Positions 1 to 9,728 of a stretch of 64,000 nt of DNA are shown piece by piece. Source of the DNA: Candidatus Protochlamydia phocaeensis (GTDB lineage: Bacteria; Chlamydiota; Chlamydiia; Chlamydiales; Parachlamydiaceae); NCBI RefSeq assembly GCF_001545115.1, contig NZ_FCNU01000031.1, positions 62,001-126,000 of the forward strand, read 5' to 3'. Positions within the stretch are counted from its first letter, which is position 1, and every line of letters starts with the position of its first letter. The position numbers were made by a program, and so were the translations under genes. Under the pieces are notes generated by a model. That model searched no databases and had not been told where the DNA came from. It was given only the letters and a program-made list of their open reading frames with translations.

Positions 1-1638
1 CCAAAGATGGCAGTGGAAAAGAACTGGGAACATGTCTTTGATTCATCGCATAAGCGCTTTCTTGAGAAAAATATTTTTCCTTATTTTATAAAAAGAGCCC
101 GTTGGTTTGAAAAAAAACTAGCAACCATCCAGCAAGTCAAGCTCATTTTATGCCTTGAGATTGGAAATACCCGGCTATGCTTTTTGGAAATCCGTTATTT
201 AGAAACAGATGATGTCGACACATATTTGCTGCCCATTGCATTTGCACCCAAGCCTGAGTCCGATCAAATTTTAATCCATACCCCTAATAGCGTAATAGCG
301 ACCCTGACAGTTGATAATCAAGAGGGCATCCTCTATGACGGCATTTATTCCGATCAGCTGCGCAATGCCTTGCTCGAATTAATTTTAAAGCGCAAAAAAG
401 CCCGCTTAGACAGTCAAGAGCTGGTGGCCTCTCCCGGTGAAGATATCAAAAAAGAGGATGTGCACTTAATAGATGGAATTCCATCTTTGGTCATGAAAGG
501 AGAACAAACCAATTCCTCCGTCCTATATGGCAATAAGTTCTTCTTAAAACTCTATCGCAAACTAGAAGAGGGAATTAATCCCGAAGTTGAAACGCAACGA
601 TTTCTTTCAGAGGTGGCGAAATTTACTCCTATTCCCTCTTTCGAAGGCAAAATAGAATGGATGCGCCCGAATAAAGAACCGACTGCCATTGCAATTTTAG
701 AATCGGTCGTAGGCAATGAAGGAACGGGATGGGATTTTACGCTTGATGCCTTAACACGCTATTATGAGGGCTTATTAGCTTTTAAAGATAGGAATATCGA
801 GCTTCCGCCCACAGAAAAAAATGACATTAAGCCGCGCTTAGAGGATTTAATTGGCGGAAGATTTCTTGAAGCAACACGGTTGCTTGGGCAACGAACAGCT
901 GAAATGCATTTAGCCCTTGCCTCTCACCCGGAAAATCCAGCCTTTAGGCCTGAGCCTTTTACCCTCCTCTATCAGCGTTCTCTCTATCAGACCATGCGCA
1001 GCAACGCGCGTACAGCCTATCAGCTTCTAAAAAAAAGCTTGGAAAAAATTCCAAGCGATCAACGCGAAGTTGCAGAAGAAGTCCTAAAAAGCGAGGCTTT
1101 ACTGCTCACTAGCTACCGTAGAATCTTTCAAACCAAGCTGACGGGGATGAGGATGCGCATTCACGGAGATTATCATTTAGGACAAGTGCTTTATACAGGA
1201 AAAGATTTCTATATTATCGACTTCGAAGGCGAGCCTCTGCAACCCCTCAGCCAACGGCGCTTTAAACGCTCCCCTTTGAGAGATGTTGCAGGCATGCTCC
1301 GCTCTTTCCATTATGCGGCGTATAAAGTATTGCTAACATCAACGTTTATCAGGCCTGAAATTATTTCCAAGCTAGAACCATGGGCTATTTTATGGTATGA
1401 ACATGTCAGCGCAGTCTTTTTAGACTCTTATAAGCAATTCATACAAGCAGGCCATCTGCCTTTGATAGGCAAAGATCCCAATGAAAGTGTTCTCTTACTG
1501 GATATTTATTTGCTTAATAAAGCTGTCTATGAACTCTCCTACGAACTGCACACTCGCCCAGAATGGATGATTATTCCTTGCAAAGGCATCTTATACGGCT
1601 TAAGGAATACAGTGCAGCCGGTATTAAAGCCTGCATAG
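1..1638 (+). CDS. Maltokinase domain, probably C-terminal part of a trehalose synthase/maltokinase fusion (5' end outside window)
   Basis: Maltokinase phosphorylates maltose to maltose 1-phosphate, the substrate of GlgE in the TreS-Mak-GlgE glucan pathway. The kinase catalytic loop HGDYHLGQ followed by IIDFEGEP lies near residues 385-405 counted from the ATG at base 7, and the motif of a Trp-containing segment, an acidic helix and an RARWF sequence near residue 30 is what starts the kinase part of TreS-Mak fusions. The frame is open through base 1 with no stop, and no ribosome site precedes the base-7 ATG within the window, so a fused TreS half upstream is likely but not visible. About 543 residues are seen. 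A stand-alone kinase beginning at base 7 is the alternative. Confidence 0.85.
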   Translation, partial: PKMAVEKNWEHVFDSSHKRFLEKNIFPYFIKRARWFEKKLATIQQVKLILCLEIGNTRLCFLEIRYLETDDVDTYLLPIAFAPKPESDQILIHTPNSVIATLTVDNQEGILYDGIYSDQLRNALLELILKRKKARLDSQELVASPGEDIKKEDVHLIDGIPSLVMKGEQTNSSVLYGNKFFLKLYRKLEEGINPEVETQRFLSEVAKFTPIPSFEGKIEWMRPNKEPTAIAILESVVGNEGTGWDFTLDALTRYYEGLLAFKDRNIELPPTEKNDIKPRLEDLIGGRFLEATRLLGQRTAEMHLALASHPENPAFRPEPFTLLYQRSLYQTMRSNARTAYQLLKKSLEKIPSDQREVAEEVLKSEALLLTSYRRIFQTKLTGMRMRIHGDYHLGQVLYTGKDFYIIDFEGEPLQPLSQRRFKRSPLRDVAGMLRSFHYAAYKVLLTSTFIRPEIISKLEPWAILWYEHVSAVFLDSYKQFIQAGHLPLIGKDPNESVLLLDIYLLNKAVYELSYELHTRPEWMIIPCKGILYGLRNTVQPVLKPA

Positions 1639-1682
1639 AACTCTATTGCAATAACTCATAGCCTAGCTTTTTTCGCTTTACC

Positions 1683-2030
1683 TTATTTTTTGTCTTCTTC
1701 AACGTTAAATTGGTGCAATAGGCGATGAAAAAGCGGTGCAAAGATAAGACCGACGACAATCAAGAAAATCACACCGCTAAATAGCGCATAGGTTCCGGCA
1801 AAAATTTTTCCGCCTACAGTTTGGGGATCAGCGACAGGTCCCATTCCAGAAAGAATCATAGCCGCATTGAGATAGGCATCAAGCCAACTCATTTGTTCAA
1901 AATGATGATAACCGGCCATTCCTATTAGCAAGGAGAGCAAAACAATCAAGAAACCAATTAAAATGCTATGCATCAGACGCTTAGCAAAAGATCTTTTTAC
2001 TAATACAAGAGAGCGGTGATTTTCAGACAT
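1683..2030 (-). CDS. Small integral membrane protein, two-TM ion-channel-like
   Basis: This 115-residue protein has a basic N-terminus, a hydrophobic segment at about residues 20-42, an amphipathic stretch with an Ala-Ala-Met-Ile-Leu-Ser-Gly-Met-Gly-Pro motif near residue 58, and a second hydrophobic segment at about 78-102. The TM-pore helix-TM order resembles two-TM potassium channels, but the selectivity filter TVGYG is absent, replaced by SGMGPV. Similar conserved proteins of unknown role occur in other bacteria. It converges on the maltokinase gene (45 bases between the stops). Function is not assigned. Confidence 0.6.
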   Translation of the reverse strand: MSENHRSLVLVKRSFAKRLMHSILIGFLIVLLSLLIGMAGYHHFEQMSWLDAYLNAAMILSGMGPVADPQTVGGKIFAGTYALFSGVIFLIVVGLIFAPLFHRLLHQFNVEEDKK

Positions 2031-2357
2031 ATGACCTGCTTAAGGACTAGGGACTGGGCAGCCTAAATCAGTAAATAATTAATAGACATCTACACTCTAA
2101 TGAATAAACCTTCTAAAGAAAATCGTTTTTTCATAGGCTTTATCCAGATAGTCCATTAACTCGATTTTTGTTTTTTTTTTGCCTTTTAAACCGATGAGAA
2201 AGCTCTCTCAAGGGAAAATGATAAGCCCATAATTTTTAATCTTGGCCTGCCTGCCATTTATTTATATGCGGAGCTTCGATGCAGTCGAGAGGGAAAAAAC
2301 AGAACTTAGGTTATTTATCTCTCAAATCAATTAACTTAAAATAAAACAGAGTGTCGT
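2031..2357. other. Intergenic region between divergent genes
   Basis: AT-rich spacer of 327 bases between the small membrane protein and the SUI1 gene. It contains a run of twelve T around 2166-2177. I see no convincing gene, hairpin or consensus promoter, although promoters for both divergent genes should lie here. Confidence 0.4.
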
Positions 2358-2636
2358 ATGCCCTTTACAATTGGTGGAGAATGGATTCCCGAGAATCTTC
2401 CTCCTTCTAAACCCAAACATCCGATTAAGGTCGTTAAGGAAAAAAGGGGATCTTCCTTAGTCACCCTTCTTCTTAATCTCCCCTTGGAAATCGAAGACCT
2501 TAAACACTTGTGCTCCACCCTCAAACAGCGATTGGGCTGTGGAGGAGCGGTTAAAGAGAACCACATTGAACTGCAAGGGGACAAAGTCCAAGCAGCCAAA
2601 GATTATCTTAAGACGCAGGGAATGAAAGTTTCTTAA
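2358..2636 (+). CDS. SUI1/eIF1-family translation factor (YciH-like)
   Basis: The 92-residue protein is a nearly bare SUI1 domain. The diagnostic part is LKQRLGCGGAVKENHIELQGD at about residues 56-76, which corresponds to the basic loop and the GGxVK strand of eIF1/YciH. Bacterial SUI1 proteins bind the small ribosomal subunit and influence start-codon selection; their role in most bacteria is not settled. The ATG at 2358 gives the expected family length. An opposite-strand reading frame over the same bases is a shadow. Confidence 0.88.
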   Translation: MPFTIGGEWIPENLPPSKPKHPIKVVKEKRGSSLVTLLLNLPLEIEDLKHLCSTLKQRLGCGGAVKENHIELQGDKVQAAKDYLKTQGMKVS

Positions 2637-2761
2637 GCGAATGATAGCCGCCCGCTTCAGATCAGAAAGGCTTGATTTCCTACATCCCTTTCTTTATTTC
2701 AGTCTGTTTTCTTCCATTCCTTCAATTGCAAGGAAACAGATCTTGGCATAAAACGTTAATT

Positions 2762-3607
2762 TCAAGGCTCGTCAGCTTTGCGTTTGTAAGCTGAGATGGC
2801 ATCGTCAACCGCTTGCTTAAGAGCTGCATTTACCCAAGGCAGCCGATCGATCACTTGTTCGGCCCACTCAAAATAAGCTTTTATCCTTTCCATAGGCCAA
2901 CCTACAGGGGGACTTCTAATGAGATCTTTTAAATTACAGAGTTTATCTGACAATTTAATTTGGGCTGCTCCCGCTGATTTATGAGGAGCATCGACAATCT
3001 GCAAACGCTTTCTCTCTTCTTTTGGGAGACTCTTATCATCCGTCACTTCTTGAACAAAATCCGCGACTCGCCTTCCAAATTTTTGAGTAATTTCCTGATA
3101 AGAAGTATTTGTATCTTCAATAGTGTCATGAAGCAAAGCAGCGATGATGATATCCGAATCCCTCACTTGGCCTATCACTAAAAGCTGATCAGCGACTTCT
3201 ATAGGATGGATAATATAAGGAGTTTGATTGAGGTCCTTCCGTTGTTGATTGCGATGCTTATCTGCGGCAAAAGCAATGGCGTCAATCATGCGATGGACAT
3301 CTTGCTCTATCCATCCTTCCCCATTTAAGTAGCAGCGAAGTAAATGAGCAGACAATTCATCATAATGGGCTAAAACGGCTTCTCTGTTATTTTCTGCATG
3401 CTCTTGAATAGAGAGACGGCACTCCATTAAATGCTGTTCAATCCGGGCCTTTGCTGGAAACATGGATCGATCCTCTATTATTTTGTCTTGTGGGGCTGTT
3501 GAATGCCCATTCGCAGACATAAAAAAATCATTCCGCCTATCAAATATCTTATACACCTTTGCATTTTCTTCTTGCAAAAGACAAACGATTTTTTGCCTTT
3601 TATTCAT
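2762..3607 (-). CDS. HD-domain hydrolase, MESH1/RelA-SpoT hydrolase-like
   Basis: The 281-residue protein has an N-terminal extension of about 95 residues and then an HD domain: AADKHRNQQRKD, YIIHPIEVA, and the metal-binding HDTIEDT pair at about residues 160-166, then an acidic VTDDKS and a KLSDKLCNL helix. This order is typical of MESH1 and of the hydrolase half of SpoT, which remove the 3' pyrophosphate of ppGpp; MESH1 also hydrolyses NADPH 2'-phosphate. No synthetase, TGS or ACT domain is present. Internal Met codons near residues 30 and 49 could be alternative starts. The substrate is inferred from family only. Confidence 0.8.
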   Translation of the reverse strand: MNKRQKIVCLLQEENAKVYKIFDRRNDFFMSANGHSTAPQDKIIEDRSMFPAKARIEQHLMECRLSIQEHAENNREAVLAHYDELSAHLLRCYLNGEGWIEQDVHRMIDAIAFAADKHRNQQRKDLNQTPYIIHPIEVADQLLVIGQVRDSDIIIAALLHDTIEDTNTSYQEITQKFGRRVADFVQEVTDDKSLPKEERKRLQIVDAPHKSAGAAQIKLSDKLCNLKDLIRSPPVGWPMERIKAYFEWAEQVIDRLPWVNAALKQAVDDAISAYKRKADEP

Positions 3608-3632
3608 CTTTCCTCTTTTCTAAAAATTCTTT

Positions 3633-3672
3633 AAAGGGTGTATTAAAACTGCTAATGTTTGAGATTATTTTC
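3633..3672 (+). repeat. Copy of dispersed intergenic repeat (core TGTATTAAAAC)
   Basis: Contains the exact core TGTATTAAAAC at 3639-3649 followed by TGCTAATG. It lies between the divergent HD hydrolase and CheW genes. The same core recurs at 9661, 13651 (inverted), 30057 and 62662. Confidence 0.6.
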
Positions 3673-3803
3673 CATTTAGAAGCAAGCCTAAGATAGAGGA
3701 AGATATGAAGTCAGATAGCCTCTGTCCCAGCCCTTCTCCTTGGAAAAAGAACGCGAATATAGACTATTAGGAGCTTTAATATACCCTCTAAGAGGCAAGA
3801 GCC

Positions 3804-4307
3804 ATGTCCGATCAAGAGCTTTTTTCACTCTCGGAGAACAGCCATTCTCATTTAGGAGATTTTAGCGAAAGTAAAAAAATAGAGGCCTTTGTTTTTCAAA
3901 TAAATGAGCGCAGGTTTGGAATTGAACTACCCTATGTACAAGAAGTTTGCATTTTAAAACAATTGACTCCTGTGCCTGCCGTTCCGCCCTTCATTAAAGG
4001 ATTAGTCCAGTTGAGGCGCAAAATTTTATGCGTTGTAGATTTGCCTATTTTTCTAGATTTGCCGCTCAATCTTTCCCCTCTTGCTCAATCTTACCTCCTT
4101 GTGCTGAACTATCAAAATCGGGAATTGGCTCTTCTTATTGATCAAGCAGAAGGCATTCAATCTCTTGCGCTTTCTTCCAATAGAGAGGAGGGCAAGGGCC
4201 TTTTGCAAGAATTTATTATGGCAACAACACAAGACGCTATTCTCATTTTAGATGGAAAAAAATTTCTTAAAGATGCGCGCTTGCTTATTGGAACGCATCG
4301 TCAATAG
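3804..4307 (+). CDS. cheW: CheW-like chemosensory coupling protein
   Basis: A single CheW domain spans about residues 25-165, with the strand-rich FQINERRFGIELPYVQEV start, the VPAVPPFIKGLVQLRRKILCVVDL core and a DQAEGIQSL segment. CheW links receptor signalling domains to the CheA kinase. It is the first gene of a four-gene block with an MCP, CheA and CheB on the same strand. The start follows an AGAGGCAAGAG ribosome-binding-like segment, with 136 bases between it and the MCP gene. Assignment is secure; the stimulus and output are unknown. Confidence 0.93.
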   Translation: MSDQELFSLSENSHSHLGDFSESKKIEAFVFQINERRFGIELPYVQEVCILKQLTPVPAVPPFIKGLVQLRRKILCVVDLPIFLDLPLNLSPLAQSYLLVLNYQNRELALLIDQAEGIQSLALSSNREEGKGLLQEFIMATTQDAILILDGKKFLKDARLLIGTHRQ

Positions 4308-4443
4308 CCACTAGCTTGGATTCGCGTATAGAGCCATTGGTTAATTGACACGCTCTTATTTTCTTTCGATCCCTTTCAATTTTTTTGGCTGATTATTTTT
4401 ATGAATTTGTTTACATAGTGAGACAAGAATTGAGGATGAAGGC

Positions 4444-6282
4444 ATGAATCCATTGAGAATGAAATATCGTCTCCTTTTTTTAATTTTGTTGCCCTTTTTT
4501 GTTTTAATGGGACTCCTTATTCAATTTTTGTATTCGGACTATGAAGACGTACAGGAAATGAACCAAGTCATTCGCTTATCAACGCTTGGCAACCAAATCA
4601 GCCTACTTATTGATTCGTTGCAAGAGGAATTGACCTTCACTCACTTAAATCTTTTGGAAAAAGATTCAACCTATAATCAGCATTTACAAGAGACTCAACA
4701 GCAGACGGATGCTCGCTTCTCAACGATTAAAAAGCTTGTCAATCAGCATTCTTTCGAAGAAACGCATTCATTCCTTCCCCTCACATTTCAAGAAACTTTT
4801 GAGAAATTAGATGCACTTAATCAAAAACGCCAGCAGCTTTTTTCCGGCATCCTTTCTCTTCAAGATTTCACCCAATCCATTCAAAATCTGACAGAAGAGT
4901 TAATTGTCCACATTTCCAATATTGCCACCGCCTCTACTGACGCCGAATTAGCCAAGGCTTTATTCGCCTATATCAATTTAATTTACGAGAAGTGGATGGC
5001 CAATCAAGAGAAACGGCTTGTATTTGTAAGTCTTTTAAAAGAACGTTTGACCGTAGATCAATATATTCGCTTAATCGATGCGATCGGCCAGCAAGTCGCT
5101 TTTAAAAAGGCCTTTTTTGGAGTAGCAACTCCCATGCAGGAAGAGATCTATCAAACGGTCATGAGCACTCCGCTCATCCAGGATGCCTCGCACATGGAAG
5201 AAATGGCCATTGCACAGGGGCCTAATACCCCTCTTCATTTAAACGCCACTCGCTGGTGGGAGGCCCAGACAGAAAAAGTGAACAAACTGCGGGAAGTGGA
5301 AACAAGACTGCAAAAAGAGCGCATTCATGACATACAGCTGCGCAAAGCGAATAAAGAAAGGAATATCATCCTTGTCTTGACGATTGCCCTTTTGACTTTA
5401 GGCATTACCCTCTATTTTTTGTTTAAAAACCTGGGATTGCTTGCTCAACGGCTTCAAGAAGAAGTCAATCTATTGACCTCTTCCGGACAAGAGATATTTT
5501 CCGATGTCAAGGATACTTCTGCTATTACCCAAGAAGCAGCCTCTTCTGTAGCCTATACAACAGATATTGTTGAGAGGCTTAAACAAACAGCCCAAGCGTC
5601 GGCTGGAAAAGCTGACCATGTCTCTCAAGTATCCGATCAGTCGTTGAAAGTCTTACAAGATAGTGAAAAAGCAATTAATGAGACGATACAAGGAATGAAC
5701 AGAATTCAAGAGGGAATGCAGACAGTTTCTAACAGTATTACTAAATTAAGCGACCATAGCCAAATTATTGGAAATATTATCGGCTCGGTCAATGATATAT
5801 CCGAGCAATCGCATCTTTTAGCCGTCAATGCAGCCATTGAAGCTGCTAAAGCAGGAGAACAAGGCAAAGGATTTACGGTGGTCGCTCAAGAAATGCGAAA
5901 TCTAGCTCAGCAATCAAAGCAAGCAACAGGACAAGTCAGGAACATTCTTCATGATATCCAGCGAGATATTCATGCGGCAGTGACGGCTGCCGAACAAGGC
6001 TCCTTACTCGTTGCCAACGGAATGAACCAGTCTTCTCAAACCAATCAATCCATCCGGTCTTTATTTGAAAAAATTACAAATGTCGCCCAAGCCGCCAATC
6101 AAATCGCCCACTCAAGTCAGCAACAACTCATTGGTGTAGAAGAAGTCACAGTAGCCATGAATCAAATCAAAAAAGCCAGCCATCAGCAAGTTGCCAAAAT
6201 GCAGCATATTGAGCTTGGAATAAGACAATTAAATGAAGTGGGAAATAATCTAAAAGATTTATCCCATGAATATAGGCTTTAA
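4444..6282 (+). CDS. Methyl-accepting chemotaxis protein (membrane receptor)
   Basis: The 612-residue receptor has a first membrane helix at about residues 8-27, a helical sensor region of about 275 residues, a second membrane helix at about 305-327, and a long cytoplasmic coiled coil. The hairpin tip is clear at about residues 440-490: [27 protein letters not shown] and then [15 protein letters not shown]. No well-formed HAMP domain follows the second membrane helix. Its stop codon is directly followed by the ATG of CheA with no spacer, so translation is probably coupled. The sensor is all-helical and its ligand cannot be predicted. Confidence 0.93.
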   Translation: MNPLRMKYRLLFLILLPFFVLMGLLIQFLYSDYEDVQEMNQVIRLSTLGNQISLLIDSLQEELTFTHLNLLEKDSTYNQHLQETQQQTDARFSTIKKLVNQHSFEETHSFLPLTFQETFEKLDALNQKRQQLFSGILSLQDFTQSIQNLTEELIVHISNIATASTDAELAKALFAYINLIYEKWMANQEKRLVFVSLLKERLTVDQYIRLIDAIGQQVAFKKAFFGVATPMQEEIYQTVMSTPLIQDASHMEEMAIAQGPNTPLHLNATRWWEAQTEKVNKLREVETRLQKERIHDIQLRKANKERNIILVLTIALLTLGITLYFLFKNLGLLAQRLQEEVNLLTSSGQEIFSDVKDTSAITQEAASSVAYTTDIVERLKQTAQASAGKADHVSQVSDQSLKVLQDSEKAINETIQGMNRIQEGMQTVSNSITKLSDHSQIIGNIIGSVNDISEQSHLLAVNAAIEAAKAGEQGKGFTVVAQEMRNLAQQSKQATGQVRNILHDIQRDIHAAVTAAEQGSLLVANGMNQSSQTNQSIRSLFEKITNVAQAANQIAHSSQQQLIGVEEVTVAMNQIKKASHQQVAKMQHIELGIRQLNEVGNNLKDLSHEYRL

Positions 6283-8565
6283 ATGGACAAAAGCGAAGAA
6301 GAGTTTTTAGCCAAGCTCTTAAAGACTTATAAAATTGAAAGCCAAGATCTTATTAAACAGCTGACAGATCATCTACTAGCCCTTGAAAGTCATCCTGGCC
6401 GAGAAGACAGCGCTTTGATAGACGCTATTTTCCGCGAGGCCCACAGCTTAAAGGGGTCATCACGCGCGGTTGACTTTTATCAAATTGAAAAGGTTTGCCA
6501 ATCAATGGAAGATGTCTTGGGAGCTTGGAAGCAAGGAGAAATCAAAGCGACTTCATCCTTATTTGATACTTTACATACAACAGTGGATTGGATTAGCCAA
6601 GCCATCCAAGAGGCAAATAGTGTTGAAAAGGCAGAAGATCCCAAAAAAATAGAAACGCTTATCCATCAGCTCAAACAGCATATAGAAAAGCCCGCCCCTC
6701 CTTCGCCCGCTCCTTCAGAAGATCAAGTTTTCGTCCCTATAAAAGAAACGCCTATTCAAATTCCTGAAGAAACAGCCCATCCCTCTTCGCTCAGCCCTTT
6801 ACAAGAAGAATGGAAGCCCATTTCAGATTCAACAATTCGCGTCTCTTCCTTAAAATTGACGCTTCTGCTTAGACAGGTGGAAGAGATACTTTCTGTGAAA
6901 TTTATTTCAGATCAGCATATTCTATCCCTCCAAGCACTTAAGCAAAATCTCGACATATGGGAAAAAGAGTGGAGGCTAAATCAGGAAAACATCAAGGGGC
7001 TTTCTAATGCTCAAGCTCAGTCTTGGAAAGCAAAAGAATTACTTTTCAAGGATTTGGAAGGCGGCTTTGAATGTTTTTTTAAAGAAATGAACCGCCAGCT
7101 TGATCAGAGCCTCAAGCAAATGGAACAAGACCATTTTACCGTCAGCGCCTTAGTCGATCGCTTATTGGATGAGACCAAACAAATCTTAATGCAGCCTTTT
7201 TCAACCATGCTAGCGCCCTTTCCAAAAATGGTCAGAGAAATCGCCCGATCTTTGAAGAAAGAAGCGATTTTGGAGTGTACAGGAAAAGACATTGAAATCG
7301 ACAAGCGAATCTTAGAAGAATTAAAGGAGCCATTTATTCATCTTATCCGCAACAGCCTTGACCACGGAATCGAACAGCCCGAAGAACGGATAAAGAAAGG
7401 TAAATCTTCTTCAGGAACTATTCGAATCGATATTTCTTCCATTAGCAGCCAACAAGTTGAGATTGTTTTGGCGGACGATGGCGGTGGAATCGATTTGGAA
7501 AAAGTCAAGCAATCAGCTTTAAAGCAAGGCTCCTTGACCCAGAAGGAGGCACAGCGTTTGGACGAACAGCAGGTCATAAATTTGATCTTTCAATCAGGAT
7601 TATCGACAAGCCCGCGCATCTCTGAGCTATCGGGGCGGGGAATAGGCATGAGCATTATTATAGAAAAAATTGAGCGATTGGGAGGCCAGCTATCAATTGA
7701 AACAGCCAAAGACAAAGGCACTGCTTTTCGCATGGTTTTTCCTCTTACATTAGCAACTTTTAGAGGCCTCCATATTCAAGCAGGTAAACAAGATTTTATT
7801 TTGCCTACTCAATACGTCGCCAAAGTCCTTCCTTTTGCCTCCCAGAAGAGGAATTTTATTGAAGGGCACTCATTATTCGCTTTTGAAGATCAAAACATTC
7901 CTTATGCTTCTTTAGCCCGCATCCTAGGGCTTGACAACGCTTCTTCCATCGATCAAGCGCTGCCATTTATTCTTATCATTCAGTCCGCGCATATGCTTGC
8001 CGCCATTGGAGTTGAGGATGTGCTGAATGAAAAAGAAATATTAATAAGAGATTTGGGGAAGCAGCTTTTACATGTTCAACACATTGCAGCTTCTACAATT
8101 GACGAATCCGGTCAAGTCATTCTCATTTTAGATCCCTTTGAGCTAACTAAATCTATTCTTAAGGACGCTCATTCCCCTTTATCTTCCCCTCATTCGGCTA
8201 CCATTTTAGTTGCCGACGACTCGCCTACGATGTGCGAACTCTTAAAAAGAGAATTGGAATCAGCGGGCTATCGCGTGGTCTTAGCTAAAGATGGCCGCGA
8301 AGCCATCGAAAAGCTAAATAGCCAATTCATTGACTTATTGATTTCTGATATAGAAATGCCTGTCCTAAATGGATTTGAACTCGTCAAGCATATAAGAAAT
8401 GCGCCGCTTTTTAAATATTTGCCTATCATCTTATGTACGTCTTTAACCAATCAAACTGATTATGATTATGGACTAGCAATAGGAGCAAACGCTTATTTTT
8501 TCAAAAAAGATTTAAAAAGGAATGCCTTATTAGATACAATTAAAAAATTATTAGAGATTCAATAA
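6283..8565 (+). CDS. cheA: Hybrid chemosensory histidine kinase CheA with C-terminal receiver domain
   Basis: Domain order over 760 residues: Hpt with phosphorylatable His54 in AHSLKGSS; a linker and helical region without a recognisable P2 domain; CheA dimerisation and ATPase domains with N box LIRNSLDHGIE (about residue 350), DDGGGID and GRGIGMSII; a CheW-like domain (about 490-615); and a receiver domain (about 640-758) with DD, the phospho-acceptor Asp in LLISDIEMP near residue 688 and a Lys in FFKKD. Fused receivers occur in FrzE/PilL-type and alternative-function systems and can act as phosphate sinks. No separate CheY is nearby. The ATG abuts the MCP stop. Confidence 0.93.
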   Translation: MDKSEEEFLAKLLKTYKIESQDLIKQLTDHLLALESHPGREDSALIDAIFREAHSLKGSSRAVDFYQIEKVCQSMEDVLGAWKQGEIKATSSLFDTLHTTVDWISQAIQEANSVEKAEDPKKIETLIHQLKQHIEKPAPPSPAPSEDQVFVPIKETPIQIPEETAHPSSLSPLQEEWKPISDSTIRVSSLKLTLLLRQVEEILSVKFISDQHILSLQALKQNLDIWEKEWRLNQENIKGLSNAQAQSWKAKELLFKDLEGGFECFFKEMNRQLDQSLKQMEQDHFTVSALVDRLLDETKQILMQPFSTMLAPFPKMVREIARSLKKEAILECTGKDIEIDKRILEELKEPFIHLIRNSLDHGIEQPEERIKKGKSSSGTIRIDISSISSQQVEIVLADDGGGIDLEKVKQSALKQGSLTQKEAQRLDEQQVINLIFQSGLSTSPRISELSGRGIGMSIIIEKIERLGGQLSIETAKDKGTAFRMVFPLTLATFRGLHIQAGKQDFILPTQYVAKVLPFASQKRNFIEGHSLFAFEDQNIPYASLARILGLDNASSIDQALPFILIIQSAHMLAAIGVEDVLNEKEILIRDLGKQLLHVQHIAASTIDESGQVILILDPFELTKSILKDAHSPLSSPHSATILVADDSPTMCELLKRELESAGYRVVLAKDGREAIEKLNSQFIDLLISDIEMPVLNGFELVKHIRNAPLFKYLPIILCTSLTNQTDYDYGLAIGANAYFFKKDLKRNALLDTIKKLLEIQ

Positions 8566-8581
8566 CACTCAACTAGGATGA

Positions 8582-9634
8582 ATGATGGCCCCTATTCAGG
8601 TTTTGATTGTCGACGATTCTGCAGTGTCTAGAGATTTGCTTGCCCATATCATTGAATCGGATCCTTCCCTAGAAGTCATAGGAAAAGCAGAAAACGGCGA
8701 GGAAGCGCTCCAATTTATTGAGAAGCGAAACCCCGATATTGTTTTGATGGACATTGTCATGCCCAAAATGGATGGCTTTGAAGCCACACGAAAAATCATG
8801 GAACGCTCTCCTCTCCCAATTGTTATTGTCACAGGTCTTTATAATCCCAAAGAAGTCAAACAAGGCTATCGCGCCCTTAGTGCCGGAGCGCTCGCCATTT
8901 TAGGAAAACCGGCAGGGTTGCGAGATCCGAAGTATGCTGAAATTTCCCATTCGCTTATACAAGCCATTAAAGTTTTGGCAAACGTTAAAATTAAACGTCC
9001 GCCCTTGACATCGCTCTCTATGGCTTCCCCGGCAACTCCTTCGCTTTTCATGCAACCATCGGTGTCCTCCTTTCATGCGATTGGAATTGGCGCTTCTATC
9101 GGAGGCCCTCAAGCTTTATCTACTATTCTCTCTTCTTTGCCTTCTAACTTTCCCGTTCCCATCATAGCATTGCAGCAGCTTTCAACAGATTTTAATCAAG
9201 GGTTGGCCGATTGGCTAGCCTCTTCTTGCAATCTTAACATCAAGCTACCTGAAGAAGGAGAAAAATTAACTCCCGGAACAGTCTATATTTGCCCACATGA
9301 TTGCCATTTAGAGATCGATGAACACAAAGGCATCAAGCTTATTAAGCCATCCACTCAGGAAGACGCATGCCCGTCCATTAACCGTTTATTCAAGTCAATG
9401 GCAAAACACATGGGCGCTAAATCTATCGGGGTGCTTTTATCGGGCTCAGGAAATGACGGTGTGGAAGGGGTTCTCGATATTAAAAAAGCGGGTGGCGTAT
9501 CTATTATCCAAGACGAGGAAAGCAGCTTGATGTTCGATAAACCGCAGCAGGCCATTCAAGCAGGCGCAGCCAATCAAGTCGTCCCCCTACAGCAAATTGC
9601 TACGACTTTAGAATCTCTTATTAAAATAAAATAG
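8582..9634 (+). CDS. cheB: CheB-like receiver/methylesterase protein with altered catalytic triad
   Basis: An N-terminal receiver (residues 1-120, Asp57 in VLMDIVMP) is followed by a linker and a CheB domain (about 165-350). In studied CheB the triad is Ser in GASTGG, His in QHMP and Asp in GMGxDG. Here Ser172 (GASIGG) and Asp292 (GSGNDG) are kept, but the His position reads ALQQLSTDF, giving Gln199. I therefore expect weak or no methylesterase activity, unless another residue substitutes. No CheR methyltransferase is encoded in the window. It is the last gene of the chemosensory block, 16 bases after CheA; ATG codons at 8582 and 8585 are both possible starts. Confidence 0.88.
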   Translation: MMAPIQVLIVDDSAVSRDLLAHIIESDPSLEVIGKAENGEEALQFIEKRNPDIVLMDIVMPKMDGFEATRKIMERSPLPIVIVTGLYNPKEVKQGYRALSAGALAILGKPAGLRDPKYAEISHSLIQAIKVLANVKIKRPPLTSLSMASPATPSLFMQPSVSSFHAIGIGASIGGPQALSTILSSLPSNFPVPIIALQQLSTDFNQGLADWLASSCNLNIKLPEEGEKLTPGTVYICPHDCHLEIDEHKGIKLIKPSTQEDACPSINRLFKSMAKHMGAKSIGVLLSGSGNDGVEGVLDIKKAGGVSIIQDEESSLMFDKPQQAIQAGAANQVVPLQQIATTLESLIKIK

Positions 9635-9660
9635 ATTAAACGTTTTTACGAGACAGTTTC

Positions 9661-9671
9661 TGTATTAAAAC
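9661..9671 (+). repeat. Copy of dispersed repeat core, 27 bases after the cheB stop
   Basis: Exact core TGTATTAAAAC. Downstream bases diverge from the CTAATG extension that follows the core in other copies. Confidence 0.45.
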
Positions 9672-9728
9672 TAAAATCTAAATAGCAAGGATAAGAGAAA
9701 GCTTTGCGAGACTAAACAAGCTATACGA

